DNA of 48,193 nucleotides, from positions 12,879 through 61,071 of the forward strand of contig CAMYKD010000050.1 in the NCBI GenBank assembly GCA_947258885.1, written 5' to 3'. This DNA comes from an uncultured Kiloniellales bacterium (lineage in GTDB: Bacteria > Pseudomonadota > Alphaproteobacteria > Kiloniellales > JAKSDN01). Under the pieces are notes generated by a model. The model made no database searches and had not been told where the DNA came from. It saw only the letters and a program-made list of their open reading frames with translations. Positions 16,561-23,818 of the stretch are shown here, piece after piece; positions within the stretch are counted from its first letter, which is position 1, and every line of letters begins with the position of its first letter. The position numbers were made by a program, and so were the translations under genes.

Positions 16561-17772
16561 TCACCCCCCCGACAGCACCCGCTCGAGGTCGCGGCAGAGG
16601 TCTTGCGCGTCCTCGAGGCCGACCGAGAGGCGGAACACGCCGTCGCCCGCGAAGGCGCGGTAGGCGGCGAGCTGCGCGCCCTCGAGGGCGAAGGAGCTGG
16701 CCATGAGGTCGTCGGTGCCGATCCAGTAGATCAGGCTGCGGTGATGGCCGAGGGAGACCGCGTAGTGGACGATCTCGAGCTTTTCGGCCATGCGCGCGGC
16801 CAGGGCCGGACCGTCGCCCTTGACCTGGAACGCGATCATGCCGGAGAAGTTGGCCATCTGCTTTTTCGCGAGATCGTGCTGGGGATGAGAGGGCAGGCCC
16901 GGGTAGAGCACATTTTCGACCTTCGAATGGCCTTCCAGAAAGCGCGCGACCTCCAAAGCGCCGGCCTCGTGGGCCGCCATGCGCAGCGGCAGGGTGGCGG
17001 CGCCGCGCAGGATCAGCCAGGCGTTGAAGGGGCTGAGGACGCCGCCGTGGTGGACCGTGGCCTCCAGATGGAGCGCGTCGAGATCCGCCTTGCGGCCGAG
17101 CACCGCCCCGCCCAGGGCGTCGCCGTGGCCGCCGACGTACTTGGTCAGCGCGTGGACGACGAAGTCGGCGCCCAGCTCGAGCGGCCGGGTGGCGACCGGC
17201 GTGGCGAAGGTGGAGTCGACGGCGAGCTTGGCGCCGGCCTTGCCCGCCAGCGCGGCCAGGGCCGCGATGTCGGAGAGCCGCAGGATCGGGTTGGCCGGGG
17301 TCTCGGTCCAGATAAGGCGCGTCTCGGGCCGGAGCGCGGCCTCGACCGCCGCCGGATCCGAGGCGTCGACCGGGGTCACCGCGATGCCCAGGCGCGGCAG
17401 GGTCTTGCGCGCCAGCTCGGCGGTGCCGGCATAGTTGGTGTCGCTGACCACCAGGTGATCGCCGGCGCTAAGCACGCCGAGCAGGACCGCCGCCGAGGCC
17501 GCCATGCCCGAGGCGAAACAGAGCCCGGCCTCGGCGCCTTCGAGGGCGGCCAGCTTGTCCTCCAGCTGGCGCACCGTCGGGTTGCCCCAGCGGGTGTAGA
17601 TGAAGGGCGCCTCGTCGCCCAGGTCCTGGGCCGAGAAGCCGAGCGGCCTGTCGAGCACGTAGGTCGTCGACATGACCAGGTTGGGCGCCGAGGCGCCGGT
17701 CGTCGGGTCCGGCGCCTCGCCGGCGTGGATCGCCATGGTGCGCAGGCCCGTCCGCCAGTTGCTCTTCTTCAT
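16561..17772 (-). CDS. Cys/Met-metabolism PLP enzyme (cystathionine gamma-synthase/beta-lyase family)
   Basis: 403 residues from ATG 17772, which has GGGAGG eight bases upstream (a GTG at 17778 is the alternative). PLP lysine: Lys211 in HALTKYVGGHGDALGG. Phosphate-binding Tyr59 and Arg61 in YTRWGNPT; Asp186 in AVDSTFATP. The N-terminal MAIHAGEAPDPTTGA and the NPTV motif are typical. Members with this wording are usually annotated as cystathionine beta-lyase, methionine gamma-lyase or O-acetylhomoserine sulfhydrylase; the sequence alone does not decide. It acts in the cytoplasm on sulfur amino acids. It lies 42 bases after tupA on the same strand, so some read-through from the tup operon is possible. 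Confidence 0.88.
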   Translation of the reverse strand: MKKSNWRTGLRTMAIHAGEAPDPTTGASAPNLVMSTTYVLDRPLGFSAQDLGDEAPFIYTRWGNPTVRQLEDKLAALEGAEAGLCFASGMAASAAVLLGVLSAGDHLVVSDTNYAGTAELARKTLPRLGIAVTPVDASDPAAVEAALRPETRLIWTETPANPILRLSDIAALAALAGKAGAKLAVDSTFATPVATRPLELGADFVVHALTKYVGGHGDALGGAVLGRKADLDALHLEATVHHGGVLSPFNAWLILRGAATLPLRMAAHEAGALEVARFLEGHSKVENVLYPGLPSHPQHDLAKKQMANFSGMIAFQVKGDGPALAARMAEKLEIVHYAVSLGHHRSLIYWIGTDDLMASSFALEGAQLAAYRAFAGDGVFRLSVGLEDAQDLCRDLERVLSGG

Positions 17773-17814
17773 CTCCACCGCCTCCCGATGCGCCGCTGAG
17801 TCCTGTATGCCCTG

Positions 17815-18696
17815 CTATGCCAAAGGTGTCGCGCCTTCAAGGGGAGAAATGAAACGCGATCGGGAGCCGCCGGCGGCCGCGTTGGGGAAGAACAGCTGCT
17901 GGCCGCCGAGCTTGAAGGCGGCGATGGCTTGCTGGCCCGCCGGCGCGATCAGCCAATCGACGAAGGCCTGGCCGGGCGCGGACTTGGTGTAGGGGCACTT
18001 CGCCTCGCTCACCAGGATGACGCCGTAGGGGTTGAAGAGGCGCCGATCGCCCTCGGACAGCACCGCCATGCCGGCCTTGTTCCTGAAGGCCAGCCAGGTG
18101 CCCCGGTCGGCGAGCGCATAGGCGCCCATGGCCGCGGCGGTGTTGAGCGTCGCGCCCATGCCGGCGCCGGTCTCGCGGTACCAGGTGCCGCTGGCGGCGG
18201 CGACGTCGATGGCGGCCGCTGTCCAAAGAGAACGCTCCTTCTTGTGGGTTCCGCTGTCGTCGCCGCGCGAGGCGAAGGGAGCCTTGGCCGCGGCGACGGC
18301 CGTCAAGGCCTTGGCGACGTCCGCCTCGCCCCGGATGCCGGCGGGATCCGCTTCGGGGCCGACGACGACGAAGTCGTTGTACATGACGTCGTGGCGCGCG
18401 ACGCCGAAGCCCTCGGCGACGAACCTCTCCTCCGAGGGCTTGTGGTGCACGAAGAGCACGTCGGCGTCGCAGCTGCGCGCCAGCTTGAGCGCCTGGCCGG
18501 TGCCGACCGCGACCACGCGCACCTCGATGCCGCTCTGCTTGGTGAACTCTGGCAGCAGGTGCCTGAACAGGCCCGAGGCCTCGGTCGAGGTGGTCGAGGC
18601 CACGGTGATGTAGCGCTCGGCGGCCTGGCCGCCTTGCGGCTGGGTCAAGGCGAGGATTGCAGCGACGGCAAGGCAATATATCCTCAGGGTCACCAC
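17815..18696 (-). CDS. tupA: Tungstate ABC transporter, substrate-binding protein
   Basis: 293 residues with a signal peptide (about residues 1-26, ending GGQAAERY). The mature start ITVASTTSTEASGL carries the STTST oxyanion loop, and SRGDDSGTHKKE (about residues 142-153) is the second tungstate-binding signature. Together these separate TupA from molybdate-binding ModA. It would capture tungstate in the periplasm and deliver it to TupB. The start is GTG (18696), which overlaps the TGA of tupC (18690-18692); this is evidence for translational coupling. The C-terminus is slightly longer than usual, with a Ser/Arg tail. tupB, tupC and tupA form one operon, divergent from fdhD. Confidence 0.9.
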   Translation of the reverse strand: MVTLRIYCLAVAAILALTQPQGGQAAERYITVASTTSTEASGLFRHLLPEFTKQSGIEVRVVAVGTGQALKLARSCDADVLFVHHKPSEERFVAEGFGVARHDVMYNDFVVVGPEADPAGIRGEADVAKALTAVAAAKAPFASRGDDSGTHKKERSLWTAAAIDVAAASGTWYRETGAGMGATLNTAAAMGAYALADRGTWLAFRNKAGMAVLSEGDRRLFNPYGVILVSEAKCPYTKSAPGQAFVDWLIAPAGQQAIAAFKLGGQQLFFPNAAAGGSRSRFISPLEGATPLA

Positions 18697-19400
18697 AGCA
18701 GGTCTCCTTCCAGGAACGCGCGTGCCTCGGCGCTTGCGGGCGCATCGAAGAACGTTTCGGCGGCCGCGTGCTCGACCAGGCGTCCGCGGTGCAGGAACAC
18801 GATCTCGTCGGCCAGGCGCCGAGCCTGGCCCAGGTCGTGCGTGGTCATGACGATCTTGGTGCCAGCCTCGTGGATCGCGTTCACGATCGCTTCGACGGCG
18901 CGGGTCGCCGCCGGGTCGAGGCTGGCCGTGGGCTCGTCGAGAAACAGGACCTCGGGCTCGATGGCCCAGGCGCGGGCCAGGGCCAGGCGCTGCTGCTCGC
19001 CGGTCGAGAGCACGCGGGCGGGCCGCCGGGCCAGCTCCGCGAGGCCGGTTCTCTCCAGCACCTTGTCCCGGCGCCGGACCCGCTCGGCGCCAGTCACGCG
19101 GCGCAGGGCCAGCGCGTAGTCGACATTGGCCGCGGCCGAGCGGCGCAGCATCACAGGGCGCTGGAACACCAAAGCCTGGCGCCGTCCGGCCCCGGCGGTC
19201 CGCCAGACGACCCGGCCGGCGCTGGGCGCGAGGAGGCCGTGGGCGAGCCGGAGCGTCAGGCTCTTGCCGGCGCCGTTCGGCCCGAGGATGACCGTGCGCG
19301 GCCCGGCCTCGAAGGCGAGCGTCAGGCCGTCGATCAGGCGCCGGCCGCCGGCCTCGAAGCCGAGGGCCTCCAGGCGGCCGGGCAGGATCGAGGCGCTCAC
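18690..19400 (-). CDS. tupC: Tungstate ABC transporter, ATP-binding protein
   Basis: 236 residues. Walker A GPNGAGKS (residues 40-47), signature LSTGEQQRLALARA, Walker B VLFLDEPTASLD, and the switch His in TTHDLGQA. Unusually, the signature has STGEQQ rather than SGGQ, which also occurs in other TupC proteins. It powers tungstate import through TupB. The start is GTG at 19400, overlapping the last four bases of tupB (GTGA), so the proteins are translationally coupled. Length fits a simple importer ATPase without a TOBE extension. Confidence 0.9.
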   Translation of the reverse strand: MSASILPGRLEALGFEAGGRRLIDGLTLAFEAGPRTVILGPNGAGKSLTLRLAHGLLAPSAGRVVWRTAGAGRRQALVFQRPVMLRRSAAANVDYALALRRVTGAERVRRRDKVLERTGLAELARRPARVLSTGEQQRLALARAWAIEPEVLFLDEPTASLDPAATRAVEAIVNAIHEAGTKIVMTTHDLGQARRLADEIVFLHRGRLVEHAAAETFFDAPASAEARAFLEGDLLW

Positions 19401-20101
19401 CGGGCGCCCGCCCTGGCCGTCTCGCCGAGGACGAAGGCGGCGCCGTTGATCACGAGCGACAGGACCATCAGGATCACGCCGAGGCCGAGCGCCAGGGCCA
19501 GGTCGCCGCGCGCGGTCTCCAGCGCGATGGCCGTGGTCATGACCCGGGTGACGTGGTCGATGTTGCCGCCGACGATCATCACCGCGCCGACCTCGGCGCT
19601 GGCCCGTCCGAAGCCGGCCAGGACGGCCGTTATAAGGGAAAACCGGCCGTCCCAGAGCAAGGTCGGGATCGCCCGGCCCGGCGCGCAGCCGAGCGAGCGC
19701 AGCTGCTCCTCGTACTCGGCCCAGAGGTCCTCGGCCACCTGGCGGGCCAGCGCCGCGACGATCGGCACGACCAGCAGGAACTGGGCGGCGATCATGGCCG
19801 TCGGCGTGAACAGCAGGCCGAGCACGCCGAGCGGCCCGGCCCTGGAGAGCAGCAGATAGACGATCAGGCCGACCACGACCGGCGGCATGCCCATCAGCGC
19901 GTTCATGGCGACGGTCAGCGCCCGGCGCCCGGGAAAGCGGAGCAGCGCCAGCGCCGCGCCCAGCGGCAGGCCGACCAGGGCAGCCAGCCCCACGGCCACG
20001 AGGCTGACCCTGAGCGACAGCCCGACGATCTCGGCCAAGCCGGGGTCGAGCGTGGCGATCAGCCTGAAGGCCGCCGAAAAGGCCCCCGCGAAGTCGTCCA
20101 T
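19397..20101 (-). CDS. tupB: Tungstate ABC transporter, permease
   Basis: 234 residues with five or six membrane segments (for example VSLVAVGLAALVGLPLGAAL, MIAAQFLLVVPIVAALA, LALALGLGVILMVLSLVI). The EAA-type cytoplasmic loop reads EEQLRSLGCAPGRAIPTLLW (about residues 132-151), where the ATPase docks. The TupB-specific stretch GFGRASAEVGAVMIVGGN follows. Inner-membrane channel for tungstate. First gene of the operon; its start is 167 bases from the divergent fdhD start, in a region with repeat elements. Confidence 0.9.
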   Translation of the reverse strand: MDDFAGAFSAAFRLIATLDPGLAEIVGLSLRVSLVAVGLAALVGLPLGAALALLRFPGRRALTVAMNALMGMPPVVVGLIVYLLLSRAGPLGVLGLLFTPTAMIAAQFLLVVPIVAALARQVAEDLWAEYEEQLRSLGCAPGRAIPTLLWDGRFSLITAVLAGFGRASAEVGAVMIVGGNIDHVTRVMTTAIALETARGDLALALGLGVILMVLSLVINGAAFVLGETARAGAR

Positions 20102-20123
20102 CGGCCGGCAGCTCCCCGCTCAT

Positions 20124-20167
20124 CCTGTAATATCATGCGTTCTTATGCGTTATCTACAGTATACAGG
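20124..20167. promoter_or_regulatory. Candidate operator between tupB and fdhD
   Basis: Two direct repeats of ATGCGTT (20135-20141 and 20145-20151) are spaced exactly 10 bases apart, one helical turn. They are enclosed by the inverted pair CCTGTA (20124-20129) and TACAGG (20162-20167). The block is AT-richer than its surroundings and lies between divergent genes, as expected for a shared control region. The HTH/PBP-like regulator at 13285 is a candidate binder (inference). Confidence 0.4.
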
Positions 20168-20268
20168 CGAATTTGAAAATAGTGCAGGGGCGACGGCGGC
20201 CGGCCGCGGTCTTGCGGCGCACCCGAGCCGGGCGCATATTGGCTTGAAGGGAGCGAGAGGCGGGAAGC

Positions 20269-21225
20269 ATGAACGACGAAGCCGGCACCGACGGAGTCAA
20301 GACCGTCCGGCGGGCCAGGCCCAAGGCGGCCGACCCGGCGGCCCAGGCCGAATTTCTCCTGGCGCCGGATCCGGAGGACTCGCGGCTGACCGAACGGGTC
20401 CGGGGGGTCGACCAGGACGGCGCGGAGATCGAGACCGGGGTCGTCGTCGAGCGGCCGCTCACCCTGTTCCTGAACAGCCAGGAGATCGTCACCATGATGA
20501 CGATCGGCGACTACCCCGACTACCTCGCGATCGGCTTCCTGTTGAACCAGAATATGCTGCGCTCCGACGACGTGATCACCGCGGTCGAGGTCGACGAGGA
20601 CCTGGACGTCGCCGTGGTCCGCACAGAGCGCGAGACCGACTACGAGGAAAAGCTCAAGAAGAAGGTGCGGACATCGGGCTGCGCCCAGGGCACGGTGTTC
20701 GGCGACCTGATGGAAACGTTCGAGCAGGTCCGGCTGCCGGCCGAGGCGGAGCTCAGGACCTCCTGGCTCTACAGCCTGAGCCGCAAGGTCAACACCACGC
20801 CGAGCCTCTACTTGGGCGCCGGCGCGATCCACGGCTCCGTGCTCTGCCAGGGCGACCGGCCGCTCGTCTACATGGAGGACGTCGGCCGGCACAACGCGGT
20901 CGACAAGATCGCCGGCTACATGTTCGTCCACGGCATCGCGCCCGACGACAAGATCTTCTACACGACCGGCCGCCTGACCTCGGAGATGGTCATCAAGACC
21001 GTGCAGATGGGCATCCCGATCCTGGTCTCGCGCTCGGGCTTCACCGCCTGGGGGGTCGAACTGGCGCGCCAGGCGAACCTGACGCTGGTCGGCCGGGCCA
21101 AGGGCCGGCGCTTCATCGCGCTGGCCGGCGAAGAGCGGATCGTCTTCGACGGCGACCCGGCCGCCGTCGCCGATGAAGACCCGCGCCACCAGCGCAAGGG
21201 CGCACAGGCTGGCGATGGGGCGTGA
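20269..21225 (+). CDS. fdhD: Formate dehydrogenase accessory sulfurtransferase
   Basis: 318 residues. The FdhD fold is clear: RPLTLFLNSQEIVTMMTIGDYPDYLAIGFLLNQNML, then the active-site loop TSGCAQGTVFGDLM (Cys138). It continues through MEDVGRHNAVDKIAGYMF, GIAPDDKIFYTTGRLTSEMV and PILVSRSGFTAWGVELA. FdhD passes sulfur from the cysteine desulfurase IscS to the bis-MGD cofactor of formate dehydrogenase. Only one Cys is present in the loop, where E. coli has CxxC. The N-terminus (about 50 residues) is longer than usual and charged. It is the first gene of fdhD-mobA and is divergent from tupBCA, so tungsten uptake and formate dehydrogenase maturation sit together. Confidence 0.93.
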   Translation: MNDEAGTDGVKTVRRARPKAADPAAQAEFLLAPDPEDSRLTERVRGVDQDGAEIETGVVVERPLTLFLNSQEIVTMMTIGDYPDYLAIGFLLNQNMLRSDDVITAVEVDEDLDVAVVRTERETDYEEKLKKKVRTSGCAQGTVFGDLMETFEQVRLPAEAELRTSWLYSLSRKVNTTPSLYLGAGAIHGSVLCQGDRPLVYMEDVGRHNAVDKIAGYMFVHGIAPDDKIFYTTGRLTSEMVIKTVQMGIPILVSRSGFTAWGVELARQANLTLVGRAKGRRFIALAGEERIVFDGDPAAVADEDPRHQRKGAQAGDGA

Positions 21226-21913
21226 GCCGGCCGCAGTCGCCGGCGTGCTCATGGCCGGCGGGCTGTCGCGGCGCATGGGCGGCGGCGACAAGTGCCTCAG
21301 GCCGCTCGCCGGCCGGCCGATCCTGGCGCGGATCGTCGAGCGGGTGCGCCCGCAGGTCGGGCCGCTGGTGCTGAACGCCAACGGCGATCCGGGGCGCTTC
21401 GAGGCCTTCGGCCTGCCGGTGGCGGCCGACGTGGTCGAGGGCTTCGCCGGGCCGCTGGCCGGCGTGCTGACCGGGCTCGAATGGGCGGCCGAGCACGCGC
21501 CGGACTGCCGCTGGCTGGCCAGCTTCGCCTGCGATGCGCCCTTCCTGCCGCCGGACCTCGTGGTGCGCCTTCTGGCCGCCGTCGAGCACGAGGGCGCCGA
21601 GCTGGCCTGCGCCGCCTCCCTGGGCCGGCCGCACCCGGTCTTCGGGCTCTGGCCACTCGGCCTCAAGGACGACCTCGCCCGGGCCATGCGCGAGGAGGCG
21701 GTCCGCAAGGTCGACGTCTGGACCGCGCGCTACCGGCTGGCGACGGTCGACTTTCCCGAGGCCGAGACGGGCGCGGGGCCGCTCGACCCCTTCTTCAATA
21801 CGAACCGCCCCGACGGATTCTCGGCCCGATGCGCAGCCATGCGGCCTCAAGAGGCGCGCTATGAATTATGTTGGACTGTGAAACGAATATCGCTCCCAGG
21901 GCGGTGGTTATAA
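21215..21913 (+). CDS. mobA: Molybdenum cofactor guanylyltransferase
   Basis: 232 residues from ATG 21215, which overlaps the end of fdhD by 11 bases; an in-frame ATG at 21173 would overlap more. The nucleotide loop is GVLMAGGLSRRMGGGDK (about residues 10-26), followed by VEGFAGPLAGVLTGLEW and the metal site SFACDAPFLP. The signature DPFFNTNRP marks the usual C-terminal region. MobA joins GMP to molybdopterin to make MGD, which fits fdhD and moaA. Odd: after this signature the last 30 or so residues (SARCAAMRPQEARY and onward) do not look like the usual MobA end and run into AT-rich DNA, so the native C-terminus may have been replaced. Confidence 0.9.
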   Translation: MGREPAAVAGVLMAGGLSRRMGGGDKCLRPLAGRPILARIVERVRPQVGPLVLNANGDPGRFEAFGLPVAADVVEGFAGPLAGVLTGLEWAAEHAPDCRWLASFACDAPFLPPDLVVRLLAAVEHEGAELACAASLGRPHPVFGLWPLGLKDDLARAMREEAVRKVDVWTARYRLATVDFPEAETGAGPLDPFFNTNRPDGFSARCAAMRPQEARYELCWTVKRISLPGRWL

Positions 21914-22090
21914 TACAAGAACAGAAAGATAGGATATATACAAATTCTGATAATTTTTTCTCACTTATTTTTGATTGCACTTAACTGCTATTACATGAGA
22001 GAAAACCTCTTTCACAATTAATTTGTGTCTGTACAGTTACAATTATTTAACATTGCAGCTGCAATATTAAACCCAGGATGTGACTATGCG
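21870..22090. other. AT-rich block at the border of the accessory region
   Basis: This stretch is strikingly A+T-rich (for example AATTTTTTCTCACTTATTTT near 21950) against GC-rich flanks. It holds the last codons of mobA and most of the 240-base gap before the dioxygenase gene. It also contains the perfect palindrome ATTGCAGCTGCAAT (22052-22065). Promoter-like hexamers are numerous, so none is singled out. It may be a promoter/leader region, a silenced foreign segment or a recombination scar. Confidence 0.55.
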
Positions 22091-22153
22091 AACGGATTCT
22101 CGATCTCCGGTCGACCCGGGGACGAGATCCAAAACGAGGCGCTTGGGGGTTCG

Positions 22154-22993
22154 ATGAACAGGGATTATTTGAACCACTACAGGGAGTTCGGCTACGCGGT
22201 CGTGCGCGGCGTCTTCGCGGCGGACGAGATCCGGGAGCTGGCCACCGCCTTCGACCGGGTCTACGCACGGGGTCTGGCCCACGGCGCCAGCTTTCGCCAT
22301 CAGAACGTCTTCTACCAGGTCGCCCCCGACCCGAAGCTCGGACCGATCGTGCGTTTCGTGCAGTGGCCCGCCTATTTCGACGACGTGTTCGAGCGCTTTC
22401 GCCTGGACCCGCGCATGTGGCACATTCTGGCGCCGCTCCTCGGCCAGGACCTCAAGCAGATCATCAACCAGCTGCACTGGAAGCCGCCCGGCGCCGGGAA
22501 GGTCGAGTTCGGCTATCACCAGGACATCCGCTTCCGCCGGCCGCGCTCGGCCTACCGCCTCCCGGAGAGCTCCTACGTCCAGACCGGGATCGCCGTCGAC
22601 CCGCACCGCAAGGACAACGGCCCCATGATCGTCTTCCCGGGCAGCCACAAGCTCGGCGAGCTGAACCTTGGCAGCGATGGGCGGGTCATGGACACCCCCA
22701 TGAGCGACGAGGATATCGCCCGGGCGGGTCTCGACCCGGCCTCCAAGGTCGAGCTGATCCTGGAACCGGGCGACGTGGCGTTCTGGAACCTCTTCACGGT
22801 GCACGGCTCCGGAGCGAACACCTCGGCCATCGACCGGCGCTTCTACCTCAACGGCTATGTCGCGGCGGAGCACTGCGACCGGGGCGAATGGGCCTTCAAG
22901 GGCGGCGAGCCCCGCGCCCTTGGCGAGCCGGTTCTGGTCCACTACGAGGAGCTCTACAGCCGCCCCGAACCCCACTACGTCGACGCCGTCTAG
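22154..22993 (+). CDS. Phytanoyl-CoA dioxygenase (PhyH)-family Fe(II)/2-oxoglutarate oxygenase
   Basis: 279 residues from ATG 22154 (the frame is open to 22025, but upstream residues are not family-like; a G-rich ribosome site precedes 22154). The iron facial triad is His122 and Asp124 (GYHQDIRF) with distal His217 (TVHGSGAN); Arg228/229 would bind 2-oxoglutarate. Other landmarks: YVQTGIAVDPHRKDNGPMIVFPGSHKLG and LEPGDVAFW. PhyH enzymes hydroxylate acyl-CoA thioesters or small molecules. It is convergent with, and only six bases from, the sphingolipid-type nucleotidyltransferase, so a role in hydroxylating a lipid chain is possible, but this is inference from location. Confidence 0.88.
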   Translation: MNRDYLNHYREFGYAVVRGVFAADEIRELATAFDRVYARGLAHGASFRHQNVFYQVAPDPKLGPIVRFVQWPAYFDDVFERFRLDPRMWHILAPLLGQDLKQIINQLHWKPPGAGKVEFGYHQDIRFRRPRSAYRLPESSYVQTGIAVDPHRKDNGPMIVFPGSHKLGELNLGSDGRVMDTPMSDEDIARAGLDPASKVELILEPGDVAFWNLFTVHGSGANTSAIDRRFYLNGYVAAEHCDRGEWAFKGGEPRALGEPVLVHYEELYSRPEPHYVDAV

Positions 22994-22999
22994 GCAAAG

Positions 23000-23818
23000 C
23001 TAGCTACTGCCCGAGGCGAGGATCCGCCGCACCAGGGCGAGGTCCGCGGGCTTGTCGACGTCGATGGGCGCGGTCGGAAACGGCAACTCGAGCGCCTTGG
23101 CCCGGACCTTCATGACCCGCGAGGCCCGCGCGAAAGCCTCTTCGAGGGAGAGCCGGCCGAGCAGGAACAGCGCCAGCGACCCGAGGCCGAAGGTCGCCAC
23201 GAGGCGCCAGGGGCGCTTGCGGTGGCGCTCGGCCGCGGCCCAGAAGCGGACCGCCCCGAGGCCGGCCTCGCGCGTCACGGCGTAGAGATTGCAGCCGGAA
23301 TATCGTCCGTCGCGGAAGCGCAGGAAGGTCCGCTGGGCGGTCGGAACGGCCTCCCGGACCACGGTCTCCGAGGCCAGGGCCGCGGCCAGATCGGCGTCCG
23401 AAGCCAGGACCCCGGCGCAGAAATGCTCGACCATCTCCGGGGCGAGCAGGGGGTTGTCCGCCGTCGCGATCAGCAGGGGGTAGGGGCTGCCCAGGGCCGC
23501 GGCGGCGCCGAGCACGCTCGCGCTCGTCGTCGGTCCGCTCGCGAGCACCGTGATGCGGCCGGCCGCGACGGCCTCGGCGATCGGGGCCAGGGCCTCGAGC
23601 ACCTCGGGCGCCTCGATCGAGATGGCGATGGCGCCGATCGAGGGGCTGGCGGTCAGGGTCTCCACGACACGGACGAGCATCGGGGTCCCCAACACGTCGA
23701 CCAGACACTTGTGGCTGATCCCCTCGCTTCTCGCGACCGGGTCGGCCGCGCCGCGCGAGGCGGCCAGGATCAAGGCGGTGAAGCGCCGGCCGGCGCCGGA
23801 CTGGGTCGCTCCGCTCAA
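23000..23818 (-). CDS. MobA-like nucleotidyltransferase (candidate CTP-dependent head-group enzyme of sphingolipid synthesis)
   Basis: 272 residues. The N-terminal nucleotide-binding sequence is FTALILAASRG (about residues 13-23), then SHKCLVDVLGTPML with the conserved Lys37, and TADNPLL as the metal-binding Asp region. A C-terminal hydrophobic/amphipathic part (SLALFLLGRLSLEEAFARAS) suggests membrane contact. The TTG start at 23818 overlaps the stop of the GNAT gene (TTGA), consistent with coupling. In Caulobacter crescentus a cytidylyltransferase (CpgD) near the ceramide genes activates phosphoglycerate for ceramide head groups; this gene is a candidate counterpart, inferred from family and location. 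Other possible substrates are a sugar phosphate or molybdopterin-like compound. Last gene of a three-gene run with the hydroxylase and the GNAT protein. Confidence 0.75.
   Translation of the reverse strand: MSGATQSGAGRRFTALILAASRGAADPVARSEGISHKCLVDVLGTPMLVRVVETLTASPSIGAIAISIEAPEVLEALAPIAEAVAAGRITVLASGPTTSASVLGAAAALGSPYPLLIATADNPLLAPEMVEHFCAGVLASDADLAAALASETVVREAVPTAQRTFLRFRDGRYSGCNLYAVTREAGLGAVRFWAAAERHRKRPWRLVATFGLGSLALFLLGRLSLEEAFARASRVMKVRAKALELPFPTAPIDVDKPADLALVRRILASGSS

Noticed and set aside
22025-22153. Longer N-terminus for the dioxygenase gene
   Set aside because: The extra residues come from AT-rich DNA and have no family similarity; ATG 22154 has a better ribosome site.
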